Source: Pseudacidovorax sp. NFM-22
GTDB taxonomy: Bacteria; Pseudomonadota; Gammaproteobacteria; Burkholderiales; Burkholderiaceae_C
Assembly (NCBI RefSeq): GCF_021401245.1
Contig: NZ_JACBFY010000002.1
Location: forward strand, 868,001 to 932,000
Direction of reading: 5' to 3'
DNA: 64,000 bases
Shown: piece after piece, positions 26,128 through 33,477 of the stretch
How the letters are laid out: each line of letters starts with the position of its first letter
How positions within the stretch are numbered: the stretch's first letter is position 1
Program-made: the position numbers and the translations under genes
Notes under the pieces: generated by a model
What the model was told of the DNA's origin: nothing
The model's database searches: none
Seen by the model: only the letters and a program-made list of their open reading frames with translations

Positions 26128-26712
26128 TCAGCGAAGACCGTCCACGCCCTTGATCTCGGACACCTGCAGGCCGCCGATGCGCGGCAGCGGACGGCCGCTG
26201 TCGGTCACGGCCACGGCCACCACGATCTCGCCCGCACGCGGGGCATCGCTCACGCGGGCCTCGACGGCATCGAAATGGCTGCGCACGAAGGCGGCGTCCT
26301 TGTGGCCCAGCGGCACGTCGATGGCGGTGCCCAGCGTGCCCTGCTTCTTCGCCGAAGGCACCAGCGCGGCGCCCTTTTCGACCGCCACGCGCAGTGGCGC
26401 GCCCAGCTTGGGATGGAGAATGGCCGCGGCATGCTCCAGCTCGCCGGCCTCGCCCACGATGGCGGCCTTGCCGTAGCTCTGTGCCTGGCCGGGCTCGATG
26501 CCCAGCGCCTTCACGGCCTTCTGGCCGAGCAGGCCGCCGAGTTCCTCGCCGATGGCGATGAGCTCGTCCAGGTTCTCGCTGTAGCGACCGGCGTAAGGGT
26601 TGGCGATGACGGCGATGGCGACGGCACGGCGCGTGGGCGGGTCGATGGTCTGGCCCATCTCCTTGCGGGTTTCGTCGACTTGCACGATGAGCTTGCGGAT
26701 GTCTGCGGGCAT
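26128..26712 (-). CDS. DUF1185 'amino acid synthesis' family protein, copy 2
   Basis: A 194-residue cytoplasmic protein of family DUF1185 (annotated elsewhere as amino acid synthesis protein, without a proven reaction). Conserved blocks are NPYAGRY, SYGKAAIVGEAGELEHAA and GTAIDVPLGHKDAAFVRSHFDAVEARV. It is a shorter paralogue of the next gene upstream: both share NP(Y/F)AGRY, YGK(A/G)AIVG.AGELEH and (I/L)DVPL. The two are separated by 26 bp and clearly arose by tandem duplication. They lie between the UPF0280 gene and the transporter. A catabolic role with the 6-hydroxynicotinate-reductase-like protein is inferred from linkage. Confidence 0.82.
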   Translation of the reverse strand: MPADIRKLIVQVDETRKEMGQTIDPPTRRAVAIAVIANPYAGRYSENLDELIAIGEELGGLLGQKAVKALGIEPGQAQSYGKAAIVGEAGELEHAAAILHPKLGAPLRVAVEKGAALVPSAKKQGTLGTAIDVPLGHKDAAFVRSHFDAVEARVSDAPRAGEIVVAVAVTDSGRPLPRIGGLQVSEIKGVDGLR

Positions 26713-26738
26713 GGGTTCTCCTCGTTCTGTGGCGCGCC

Positions 26739-27380
26739 TCAGCGCAGGCCGTTCCATTGGCTGATGTCCTCGGCCTTGAGGCCGCCGACGCGGGCATGCA
26801 CGCGGTAGCCGGTGGTCATGGCGAGGATGAAGACGATCTCGTCGGCCGCGGGCGCGCCGGGCACGCGCACCTCGATGGCGTCGAACTGGCCGCGCACATA
26901 GCTGGCGTTGATGTTGGTGAGCGGCACGTCCAGCGCGGCGCCGGGCGGGCCCACCTTCTTGGTCGAGGGCACGATGGACAGCGCATTGCCGGGCTGGCCG
27001 CTCTTGGCCTCGCCCTTGCCGGCGGTATAGGCGGCGCGGTCGCCCTTCCAGCCCAGCAGCTCGCGCATGGCGTAGCCGCCCGGCACATGCCACAGCGCAC
27101 CATGCTCCAGCTCGCCTGCCGCACCGACGATGGCGCCCTTGCCGTAGGTGGCGATGGCCTCGCGCGGCACGTCCATGGCGGCCAGCAGGCGCTGGGCCAT
27201 GTCCACGCCCACCGGGTCCAGCAGCGCCATCATGGGCAGGATGTCCGACTCGTAGCGGCCGGCGAACGGGTTGGCGAGCACGGCCGCGATGGCGCCGCGC
27301 ACCAGCGGCTGCTCGGCGCGGGGGCCGAACTCGTGGTGAATCTGCTCGACCTGGGTGAAGACGCGGCGGATGTCGATCAT
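26739..27380 (-). CDS. DUF1185 'amino acid synthesis' family protein, copy 1
   Basis: A 213-residue member of the same family as its downstream neighbour, longer by an insert around residues 110-130 (GWKGDRAAYTAGKGEAKSG). Conserved blocks are NPFAGRYESDILPMM, TYGKGAIVGAAGELEHGA, PSTKKVGPPGAALDVPL and YVRGQFDAIEVRVPGAP. No catalytic residue can be assigned from sequence. The pair may form a hetero-oligomer, since tandem retention of diverged copies often reflects that (inference). The gap of 24 bp to the UPF0280 gene indicates one transcript. Confidence 0.82.
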   Translation of the reverse strand: MIDIRRVFTQVEQIHHEFGPRAEQPLVRGAIAAVLANPFAGRYESDILPMMALLDPVGVDMAQRLLAAMDVPREAIATYGKGAIVGAAGELEHGALWHVPGGYAMRELLGWKGDRAAYTAGKGEAKSGQPGNALSIVPSTKKVGPPGAALDVPLTNINASYVRGQFDAIEVRVPGAPAADEIVFILAMTTGYRVHARVGGLKAEDISQWNGLR

Positions 27381-27404
27381 CGTGGTGAAGGGGTGTGCAA
27401 TTCG

Positions 27405-28295
27405 TTAAGCAAATACTGAACCAACGGCCGGCGCCAGCACGGCCTCGTCGCGTGCCGACAGCACTCTCCATTGCCCTTGGCACACGATCACGGCGGCGTG
27501 GATGAGGCCGCGCGACTGCAGTTCCGTCGCGCGTCGCAGCCCCGATTCGACCGCATCGCGCACCACGGTGGTGGGCAGCGGCGGCACCTGCACGGTGACG
27601 GGCAGCGCACCGAGGTCGCTGTCGTCCTTGCATTCGTTGGCGGGGCGACGCTCGATGGCGGGGTGGTCCGCATCGACCGCGTTGGCGACGATGGACGCCG
27701 CCGCATCGGCCTGCGCGGCCGTGGCCGCGAGGATGGTCACGCTGTCCGCGATGCCGAGCGAGAAACTGCGGCCCCGCCAGCCGCTGGTGGCGATGCCGCG
27801 CACCGGGTCGGCCGCCGCGACGCTGAACTGGCCGTCGGTGCGCAGGCGCTGCGCGTCTTGCGGCGCGAAGCGGGCCAGGTCGGCATAGAGGCCGACGCGC
27901 GCCTCGGTGCCGGGCGCGAGATGCAGCGCGATGTCGCCCCCATTGTTGATCCAGGCGCGGGCAATGCCGGGCCGCTGGTAGAAGGCGATCAACTCCTGCG
28001 CCACCGCGCCCGCCACGGCCGCCATCGGCGTGATGAAGGCGGGCAGGAAGGGCAGGCAGGCGGCCTGCATGCGCTTGGCTACGGGTCCATGCAGGCTCGC
28101 ATGCTCGGACACCGGGCGACGCAGCGCGGGCAGCTCGGCGACCAGCTCGTCCAGCAGGCCTTCGAAGCGCATCCATGCCGACTCGTGCGCCTCGGCCACG
28201 GCACGCGGCTCGCCCTCGGCCTGGACCACGAGGTCGATGGGACCGTGGTGCCAGTGCCAGCGCTCGGCATCGAGGGCGTGACGTTGGGCGGGCAT
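27405..28295 (-). CDS. UPF0280 family protein (ApbE-like fold)
   Basis: A 296-residue protein of the UPF0280 family, which is related in fold to ApbE flavin transferases. It shows VAGAVAQELIAFYQRPGIARAWINNGGDIALHL, similar to the ApbE core with its NNGGDI, then GIATSGWRGRSFSLGIADSVTILA, and a C-terminal ADAAASIVANAVD. ApbE proteins attach FMN to a Thr or Ser of a partner. The gene lies 23 bp after the 6-hydroxynicotinate-reductase-like gene, so flavinylation or another maturation of that enzyme is an attractive but untested idea. The ATG at 28295 gives the standard length. Confidence 0.8.
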   Translation of the reverse strand: MPAQRHALDAERWHWHHGPIDLVVQAEGEPRAVAEAHESAWMRFEGLLDELVAELPALRRPVSEHASLHGPVAKRMQAACLPFLPAFITPMAAVAGAVAQELIAFYQRPGIARAWINNGGDIALHLAPGTEARVGLYADLARFAPQDAQRLRTDGQFSVAAADPVRGIATSGWRGRSFSLGIADSVTILAATAAQADAAASIVANAVDADHPAIERRPANECKDDSDLGALPVTVQVPPLPTTVVRDAVESGLRRATELQSRGLIHAAVIVCQGQWRVLSARDEAVLAPAVGSVFA

Positions 28296-28318
28296 GCGTC
28301 GCGGCAAGAAGAGGCCGG

Positions 28319-29947
28319 TCAGCCCAGCATGGGCTTGTGGCCCAGCGGCCAGGGGTTGTCGCTGGACTGGCCGACGAAGCGGCGGGCGAGCGGCGCACCG
28401 TCGTCCTGCCAGGCGCCGCGGCGCAGCGCCTGCTCCAGCGACATCACATGCTCCATGTGGCCGCCCAGGTCTGCGTAGTCCTGCAGCCGCATGCTGAATT
28501 CGATGGGCGCGATGATGGCCGGCGTGGGCACGGTGCCGAAGCTGTTGTCGGGCATGCGCATCACGTCGGCCATGACGGTGATGCCGCCGCCCGGCCACAC
28601 ATAGGCCGGCGCACCACCGCAGGTCACGTTGACCAGCGCGCGCTTGATCGCCCGCGTGAGCAGGATCGGGTTCTCGGTCACGCCCGCGCGCAGGCTGCCG
28701 CCTGCACCGCCGAGGAAGAGCACCGTGGTGAGCGAAGGCTCGCAGTTCTCGCCGATGCGCTCGACCACCTTGCGCACGGCCTCGGGCATGGGCTGCGGCA
28801 CGGGGCGCAGCTCGTCGTCCAGCACGTACCACTCGGCCTGTTCGCCGGTGGTGGAGGTCATCAGCAGCTTGAGGCCCGGCCTGGCCACGCCGGGCTCCCA
28901 GCCTTCGATGATGGCCAGCGGGTCGGCGATGTCGGTGCCGCCCCAGCCGCTGCCCGGATTGGCCACCTGGAAGTAGCGTCCGGGCGTGGACTTGCGCCCG
29001 CGCATCTGGATGCCCGAGGGCGGCATGGCCAGGCAGCGGCCGGCCTGGTGCTCGGTGAGCACGCCGGTGATGTGGTCGTCGACCACCACCACCTCGTCGG
29101 CCAGCCCCAGCAGCTGCTTGGCGAAGATGCCCACCGTGGCCGAGCCGCAGCCCACGCGCATGCGCTGCTCTTCCACGCCGTTGACGATGGGCGCGCGGCC
29201 GGCCTGGATCACCAGGCTGGCGCCGCCGTCGATGGTGCATTCGGCCGCCTGCTTGTTGCACAGCCGCTGCATCATCTCCAGCGTCATGCGGCCTTCCTTC
29301 TTGCTGCCGCCGGTGAGGTGGTGCACGCCGCCCAGCGACAGCATCTGCGAGCCGTACTCGGCCGTGGTCACATGGCCCACCACCTCGCCCTTGTAGCGGA
29401 CGTTGGCCTGCTCGCTGCCGAGGAAGCGGTCGGTGTCGATCTTCACCTTCACGCTGCAGTAGCTGAAGATGCCTTCGGTGACCACGGTGACCATGTCCAC
29501 GCCCTGGGCCTTGGAGGCCACGATGAAGGGCGCGGGCTTGTAGTCGGGGTAGGTGGTGGAACTGCCGATGCCGGTGACGAAGACCTGGTCGGCCAGCAGC
29601 AGGTCGCCGTTCCAGTCGTCCTGCGGTGCATCGGCCGCGGCGGCTTCGACCGTGTCGGCCGCCGGACGGGCGAAGGGCACCAGGGCCGGCTCGGGCGAGT
29701 CCAGCTCGCGCCGCAGCATGACCACCGGGTCGGTGCGCACCAGCACGCCGTCGCGGTTGGCGTAGCGGTCGCAGGCGCCGGTGCGGCCGTCGGAGATCTG
29801 GCACAGCACCGGGCAGGCATTGCATTCGACCTTGCTCGTGCTCATGCGCTCGTTGCGCGCGGGCGCGCGGCCCAGGCCGTCGGGCGTAGTGGGCAGGGCC
29901 GGCACGTCGATGCCGGGCAGGCCGTCGGTCTTGGTGTGTTCTGTCAT
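28319..29947 (-). CDS. 6-hydroxynicotinate reductase-like iron-sulfur protein
   Basis: A 542-residue cytoplasmic protein. Near residue 40 it has a four-cysteine motif, VECNACPVLCQISDGRTGAC, which fits a [4Fe-4S] site, followed by several Gly-rich blocks (GIGSSTTYPDYKP, LGGVHHLTGGSKKEGRMTLEMM, VTCGGAPAYVWPGGG). It matches the family annotated as 6-hydroxynicotinate reductase, the E. barkeri enzyme that uses ferredoxin to make 1,4,5,6-tetrahydro-6-oxonicotinate. Context supports the call: an enamidase-like gene, a ferredoxin-NADP reductase and nicAB are all linked. ATG 29947 is preferred; the frame stays open about 240 bases further upstream without recognisable sequence. It is the first gene of the long minus-strand run. 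Confidence 0.75.
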   Translation of the reverse strand: MTEHTKTDGLPGIDVPALPTTPDGLGRAPARNERMSTSKVECNACPVLCQISDGRTGACDRYANRDGVLVRTDPVVMLRRELDSPEPALVPFARPAADTVEAAAADAPQDDWNGDLLLADQVFVTGIGSSTTYPDYKPAPFIVASKAQGVDMVTVVTEGIFSYCSVKVKIDTDRFLGSEQANVRYKGEVVGHVTTAEYGSQMLSLGGVHHLTGGSKKEGRMTLEMMQRLCNKQAAECTIDGGASLVIQAGRAPIVNGVEEQRMRVGCGSATVGIFAKQLLGLADEVVVVDDHITGVLTEHQAGRCLAMPPSGIQMRGRKSTPGRYFQVANPGSGWGGTDIADPLAIIEGWEPGVARPGLKLLMTSTTGEQAEWYVLDDELRPVPQPMPEAVRKVVERIGENCEPSLTTVLFLGGAGGSLRAGVTENPILLTRAIKRALVNVTCGGAPAYVWPGGGITVMADVMRMPDNSFGTVPTPAIIAPIEFSMRLQDYADLGGHMEHVMSLEQALRRGAWQDDGAPLARRFVGQSSDNPWPLGHKPMLG

Positions 29948-30236
29948 CGTGGGCTTTCGTGCAACGCGGCCTGTGTGTGCAACAAGCATGCCGGAAATCG
30001 GCTTGGCGGCGATGCACCGTTTGTGTAGCATCCGCTCCATATTCATGTTGTGATCGCTACATGAAACGAATCTAGCGGCCCGGCGCGATGCTTGCATGGG
30101 TGTTTTCCAGAGTGCACGACTCCCCTTCCTGGTGCGTCGTGAACGAAAATGGGCAGCACCAGCCAGTGGCGCCGCAAGCCTGATGCGCATGCCCTCGTGC
30201 CACCCGCCAGCTTCCCTTTCATTTGGTTATTAGCTT
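29948..30236. promoter_or_regulatory. Divergent control region with an inverted repeat TGTAGC...GCTACA
   Basis: This 289-bp gap drives the minus-strand catabolic operon and the plus-strand ferredoxin-NADP reductase/TetR/enamidase genes. TGTAGC at 30024-30029 and GCTACA at 30056-30061 form an inverted repeat whose centres are 32 bp apart (three helical turns), with partial symmetry beyond (TTGTGTAGCATC against TTCATGTAGCGATC). It lies in a locally AT-richer stretch and may be the operator of the TetR protein. No convincing -35/-10 pair could be fixed by eye. Confidence 0.4.
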
Positions 30237-31010
30237 ATGAGTGCCTTCGCCGAAGAACGCGTCCTGACCGTCCACCACTGGACCGACCGCCTGTTCAGCT
30301 TCACCACCACGCGCGACGCTGCCCTGCGCTTCTCCAACGGGCACTTCACGATGATCGGGCTCAAGGTCGACGGCAAGCCGCTGCTGCGCGCCTACAGCAT
30401 CGTGAGCGCGAACTACGAGGAGCACCTCGAGTTCCTGAGCATCAAGGTGCCCGACGGCCCGCTCACCTCGCGGCTGCAGCACATCAAGGTCGGCGACACC
30501 ATCGTGGTGGGCCGCAAGCCCACGGGCACGCTGCTGATCGACTACACCCTGCCCGGCAAGCGCCTGTACCTGTTCGGCACCGGCACCGGCGTGGCGCCCT
30601 TCCTGAGCGTGATCCGCGACCCCGAGACCTATGAGAAGTTCGAGAAGGTGATCCTGGTGCACGGCGTGCGCGAGGTGGCCGAGCTGGCCTACCACGACAC
30701 CATCACGCAGGACCTGCCGCACCACGAGTTCCTGGGCGAGATGGTGAGCGAGCAGCTCCTGTACTACCCCACCGTCACGCGCGAGCCCTTCCGCAACCAG
30801 GGCCGCATCACCGACCTGATCACCAGCAACAAGCTCACCGACGACCTGGGCCTGCCGCCGCTCAACCCCGCGGAAGACCGCGTGATGCTGTGCGGCAGCC
30901 CCATGCTGCTGGCCGACATGAAGCTGATCCTGGAGCAGCGCGCCTTCCACGAAGGCAATACCACGACCCCCGGCGACTACGTGGTCGAGCGCGCCTTCGT
31001 CGAAAAATGA
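30237..31010 (+). CDS. Ferredoxin/flavodoxin-NADP+ reductase
   Basis: A 257-residue FAD enzyme of the bacterial FNR (Fpr) class. The FAD motif is LLRAYSIVSA (RxYS), the NADP motif is FGTGTGVAPFLSVIRD, and MLCGSPMLLADM is the third conserved block. The C-terminus YVVERAFVEK is the usual subclass I ending with a terminal basic residue after an aromatic-containing stretch. It moves electrons between NADPH and ferredoxin. Placed divergently from a ferredoxin-dependent-type 6-hydroxynicotinate reductase, it is a natural electron donor for it (inference). The region just before its ATG is AT-rich with no clear Shine-Dalgarno. Confidence 0.93.
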   Translation: MSAFAEERVLTVHHWTDRLFSFTTTRDAALRFSNGHFTMIGLKVDGKPLLRAYSIVSANYEEHLEFLSIKVPDGPLTSRLQHIKVGDTIVVGRKPTGTLLIDYTLPGKRLYLFGTGTGVAPFLSVIRDPETYEKFEKVILVHGVREVAELAYHDTITQDLPHHEFLGEMVSEQLLYYPTVTREPFRNQGRITDLITSNKLTDDLGLPPLNPAEDRVMLCGSPMLLADMKLILEQRAFHEGNTTTPGDYVVERAFVEK

Positions 31011-31014
31011 CCGC

Positions 31015-31093
31015 CCCCCGGCTTTTCACGCGCTGCGCGCGTGTAACGCCACCCCCCGAGGGGGAGGCGCGGCCGGCTTGGGGCGGCCCGGCG
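31015..31093. repeat. GC-rich intergenic repeat with hairpins
   Basis: The stretch holds the perfect hairpin CACGCGC-TGC-GCGCGTG (31027-31043), then CACCCCCCGAGGGGGAGGCG and CGGCTTGGGGCGGCCCGGCG. Similar Gly/Pro-coding palindromic sequences recur elsewhere in the window. It separates the reductase gene from the TetR gene and could weaken read-through. Confidence 0.55.
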
Positions 31094-31124
31094 CTCGGCC
31101 GCATCTTTTCGAGGACCTGATACC

Positions 31125-31883
31125 TTGGCCACGCGCAAGACGCCCGCCAAGCCGCAGCGCAAGACCGGCGTGCGCGAGGCGCAGGCGCAGGCCTCGCGCG
31201 AGGCCATCCTGCGTGCGGCCACCAAGGTGTTCGCCAAATACGGCTACGAGGGCGGCAGCGTGGAGAAGATCTCGCGCGCGGCCAAGTCGTACGACCGGAT
31301 GATCTATTACTACTTCGGCAGCAAGGAAGGCCTGTTCGTGGCCGTGCTGGAGGGCATCTACCAGCGCATGGACGAGGCCGAGGCCGCCATGGCGCTGGAC
31401 ATGGCCCGCCCGGTCGAGGCGCTGACCGAAGTGATCCGCTTCGTGCTGGGCTACTACCGGCGCAACCCCGACTTCGTCACCCTGCTCAACACCGAGAACC
31501 TGCACAAGGGGCGGCACATCGCCAAGTCGGTGCGGGCCCGCGAATACTCGTCGCGGGCGGTGGCGGTGATCGCCTCGATCCTGGAGAGCGGTACGGCCCA
31601 GGGCCTGTTCCGCCCCGACCTGGCCGCGCGCGACGTGTACCTGCTGATCGCGGCGACAGGCTATTTCTACATGTCCAACCGCTACACGCTCGCCAGCTTC
31701 CTGGGCGAGCAGCTCGATGCGCCCGAGGCCGCCCAGCACTGGGAGGCCTTCGTGACCGAGACGGTGCTGCGCACCGTGCGGCAGGACGACAGCACGGAAT
31801 CTCTCCCACCCCACGAGGAAACCCAAAAATGGCAGAAGTCGCCGCCGCCGGCAAGTCGGGCAAGGTCGTCATCCAGAACATAG
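31125..31883 (+). CDS. TetR family transcriptional regulator
   Basis: A 252-residue regulator. The helix-turn-helix is at about residues 22-70 (ASREAILRAATKVFAKYGYEGGSVEKISRAAKSYDRMIYYYFGSKEGLF), followed by a TetR C-terminal ligand-binding domain. The start is TTG at 31125 with GAGGA nine bases upstream. The 3' end overlaps the enamidase-like gene by 55 bases in another frame, so the last 18 residues (ending RARSSSRT) are probably an unstructured by-product. It lies between the reductase and amidohydrolase genes and is the only regulator in the catabolic island, so it likely controls the divergent region upstream. Confidence 0.88.
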   Translation: MATRKTPAKPQRKTGVREAQAQASREAILRAATKVFAKYGYEGGSVEKISRAAKSYDRMIYYYFGSKEGLFVAVLEGIYQRMDEAEAAMALDMARPVEALTEVIRFVLGYYRRNPDFVTLLNTENLHKGRHIAKSVRAREYSSRAVAVIASILESGTAQGLFRPDLAARDVYLLIAATGYFYMSNRYTLASFLGEQLDAPEAAQHWEAFVTETVLRTVRQDDSTESLPPHEETQKWQKSPPPASRARSSSRT

Positions 31884-33028
31884 GGCTGCTGCTCTCGGGC
31901 GACATCGACCAGCCCATCCTGCAGGCCGACACCATCGTGGTCCAGGACGGCCTGATCGCCGCCGTGGGCCGCTACAAGGACTGCGATGTCGAAGGCGCCA
32001 CCACCGTCATCGACGCGCGCCAGACCTGCGTCGCGCCGGGCCTGATCGACAGCCACGTGCACCCGGTGGCCGGCGACTGGACGCCGCGCCAGAGCCAGCT
32101 CAACTGGATCGAGTCCAGCATGAACGGCGGCGTCACGACCATGATCTCCGCCGGCGAGGTGCACTACCCCGGCCGGCCCAAGGACATCGTGGGCCTCAAG
32201 GCCCTGGCCATCACCGCGCAGCGCGCCTTCGACGCCTTCCGCCCCGGCGGCGTGAAGGTGCTGGCCGGCGCGCCGGTCATCGAGAAGGGCATGGTCGAGA
32301 GCGACTTCAAGGAACTCGCCGAGGCCGGCGTCAGCCTGCTGGGCGAGGTGGGCCTGGGCAGCGTCAAGGCCGGCTACGAGGCCAAGGAGATGGTGGCCTG
32401 GGCCCGCAAGTACGGCATCCAGAGCACCATCCACACGGGCGGCCCGTCGATCCCGGGCTCGGGCCTGATCGACAAGGACGTGGTGCTGGAGGCCGACGCC
32501 GACATCATCGGCCACATCAACGGCGGCCACACCTCGCTGCCCGAGGCGCATGTGTGCGAGCTGTGCGAGAAGAGCACGCGCGGCATCGAGATCGTGCACA
32601 ACGGCAACGAGCGCGTGGCCATCGCCGCGGCCAAGGCAGCGCTGGAACTCAAGTGCCCGCACCGCGTGATCCTGGGCACCGACGGCCCCGCCGGCTCGGG
32701 CGTGCAGCCGCTGGGCATCCTGCGCATGATCGCCATGCTTTCGTCGCTGGCCAACATCCCGGCCGAGCTGGTGTTCTGCTTCGCCACCGGCAACACGGCC
32801 CGCATGCGCAAGCTCAACTGCGGCCTGATCGACAAGGGCTATGCGGCCGACTTCGTCTTCCTGGATCGCGCCCAGCACACGGCCGGCCGCACGCTGCTCG
32901 AAAGCGTGCAGCTGGGCGATCTGCCGGGTGTGGGCATGGTGATGATCGATGGCATCGTGCGCTGCGGCCGCAGCCGCAACACGCCGCCGGCCACGGAAGT
33001 GCCCGTGGTGGTGTCCGGCGCGCATTGA
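31829..33028 (+). CDS. Enamidase-like metal-dependent amidohydrolase
   Basis: A 399-residue amidohydrolase-superfamily enzyme. Metal ligands are suggested by His76 and His78 (LIDSHVHP), His in STIHTGG, His in GHINGGH and Asp in ILGTDGPAGSG; a Glu in LLGEVGLGSVK fits the bridging position. The sequence follows enamidase of E. barkeri, which opens 1,4,5,6-tetrahydro-6-oxonicotinate to 2-formylglutarate and ammonia. It starts inside the 3' end of the TetR gene, implying coupled translation. It would supply the step after the 6-hydroxynicotinate-reductase-like protein. Related cyclic amidases (dihydroorotase-like) are the alternative. Confidence 0.82.
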   Translation: MAEVAAAGKSGKVVIQNIGLLLSGDIDQPILQADTIVVQDGLIAAVGRYKDCDVEGATTVIDARQTCVAPGLIDSHVHPVAGDWTPRQSQLNWIESSMNGGVTTMISAGEVHYPGRPKDIVGLKALAITAQRAFDAFRPGGVKVLAGAPVIEKGMVESDFKELAEAGVSLLGEVGLGSVKAGYEAKEMVAWARKYGIQSTIHTGGPSIPGSGLIDKDVVLEADADIIGHINGGHTSLPEAHVCELCEKSTRGIEIVHNGNERVAIAAAKAALELKCPHRVILGTDGPAGSGVQPLGILRMIAMLSSLANIPAELVFCFATGNTARMRKLNCGLIDKGYAADFVFLDRAQHTAGRTLLESVQLGDLPGVGMVMIDGIVRCGRSRNTPPATEVPVVVSGAH

Positions 33029-33047
33029 GCCAACGCGCCCGCCTGGC

Positions 33048-33443
33048 TCAGCGTCGGAAGACCAGGTAGCGCGCCGACAGGTAGTTGACGCCCATGCCGG
33101 CGATGCTGCCGGCGGCCACGCCGAGCAGCGGTGCCGCCGGGCCCTGCAGCGCATGCAGCACGGCCACGTAGGCCGCATAGTTGACGAGGGCGCCGCCCAG
33201 CATGGCGGCGAGGTAGCGCAGGTATTCGTGCCACAGCGGCAGGCGCCGCGCGCCATCGGCAAAGGTGAAGCGCCGGTTGATCAGCCAGGTGGCGGTGGCC
33301 GCACCCCAGAAGGACAGCACCCGCCCCGCATACCAGCCCACATGCGGCGCCAGCAGGTACAGCAGGCCGGCATCGACGGCGAAGCCGATGACGCCCGCGA
33401 TGCCGAAGCTCAGCAGGCGGCGCAGCAGCGGGCCGGAGATCAC
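33048..33443 (-). CDS. GtrA family membrane protein
   Basis: A 131-residue inner-membrane protein with four hydrophobic helices and the GtrA hallmarks LLSFGIAGVIGFAVDAGLLYLL, SFWGAATATWLINRRFTFAD and GMGVNYLSARYLVFR. GtrA proteins are thought to flip polyprenyl-linked sugars across the membrane. It is the last gene of a three-gene run with a family 2 glycosyltransferase and a large membrane protein, the same composition as gtrABC serotype-conversion operons. Confidence 0.9.
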   Translation of the reverse strand: MISGPLLRRLLSFGIAGVIGFAVDAGLLYLLAPHVGWYAGRVLSFWGAATATWLINRRFTFADGARRLPLWHEYLRYLAAMLGGALVNYAAYVAVLHALQGPAAPLLGVAAGSIAGMGVNYLSARYLVFRR

Positions 33444-33477
33444 CGCAGCACTTTCGCCGGAGCGGCCGGGCGGACGC

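Noticed and set aside
29948-30190. A longer N-terminus for the 6-hydroxynicotinate-reductase-like protein
   Set aside because: The extension is rich in Arg/Ala without family similarity and would cover the divergent promoter region; ATG 29947 leads directly into plausible sequence.
31015-31093. The hairpin region after the ferredoxin-reductase gene as a terminator
   Set aside because: The stems lack a T tract and the TetR gene follows closely on the same strand, so it is better described as a repeat.
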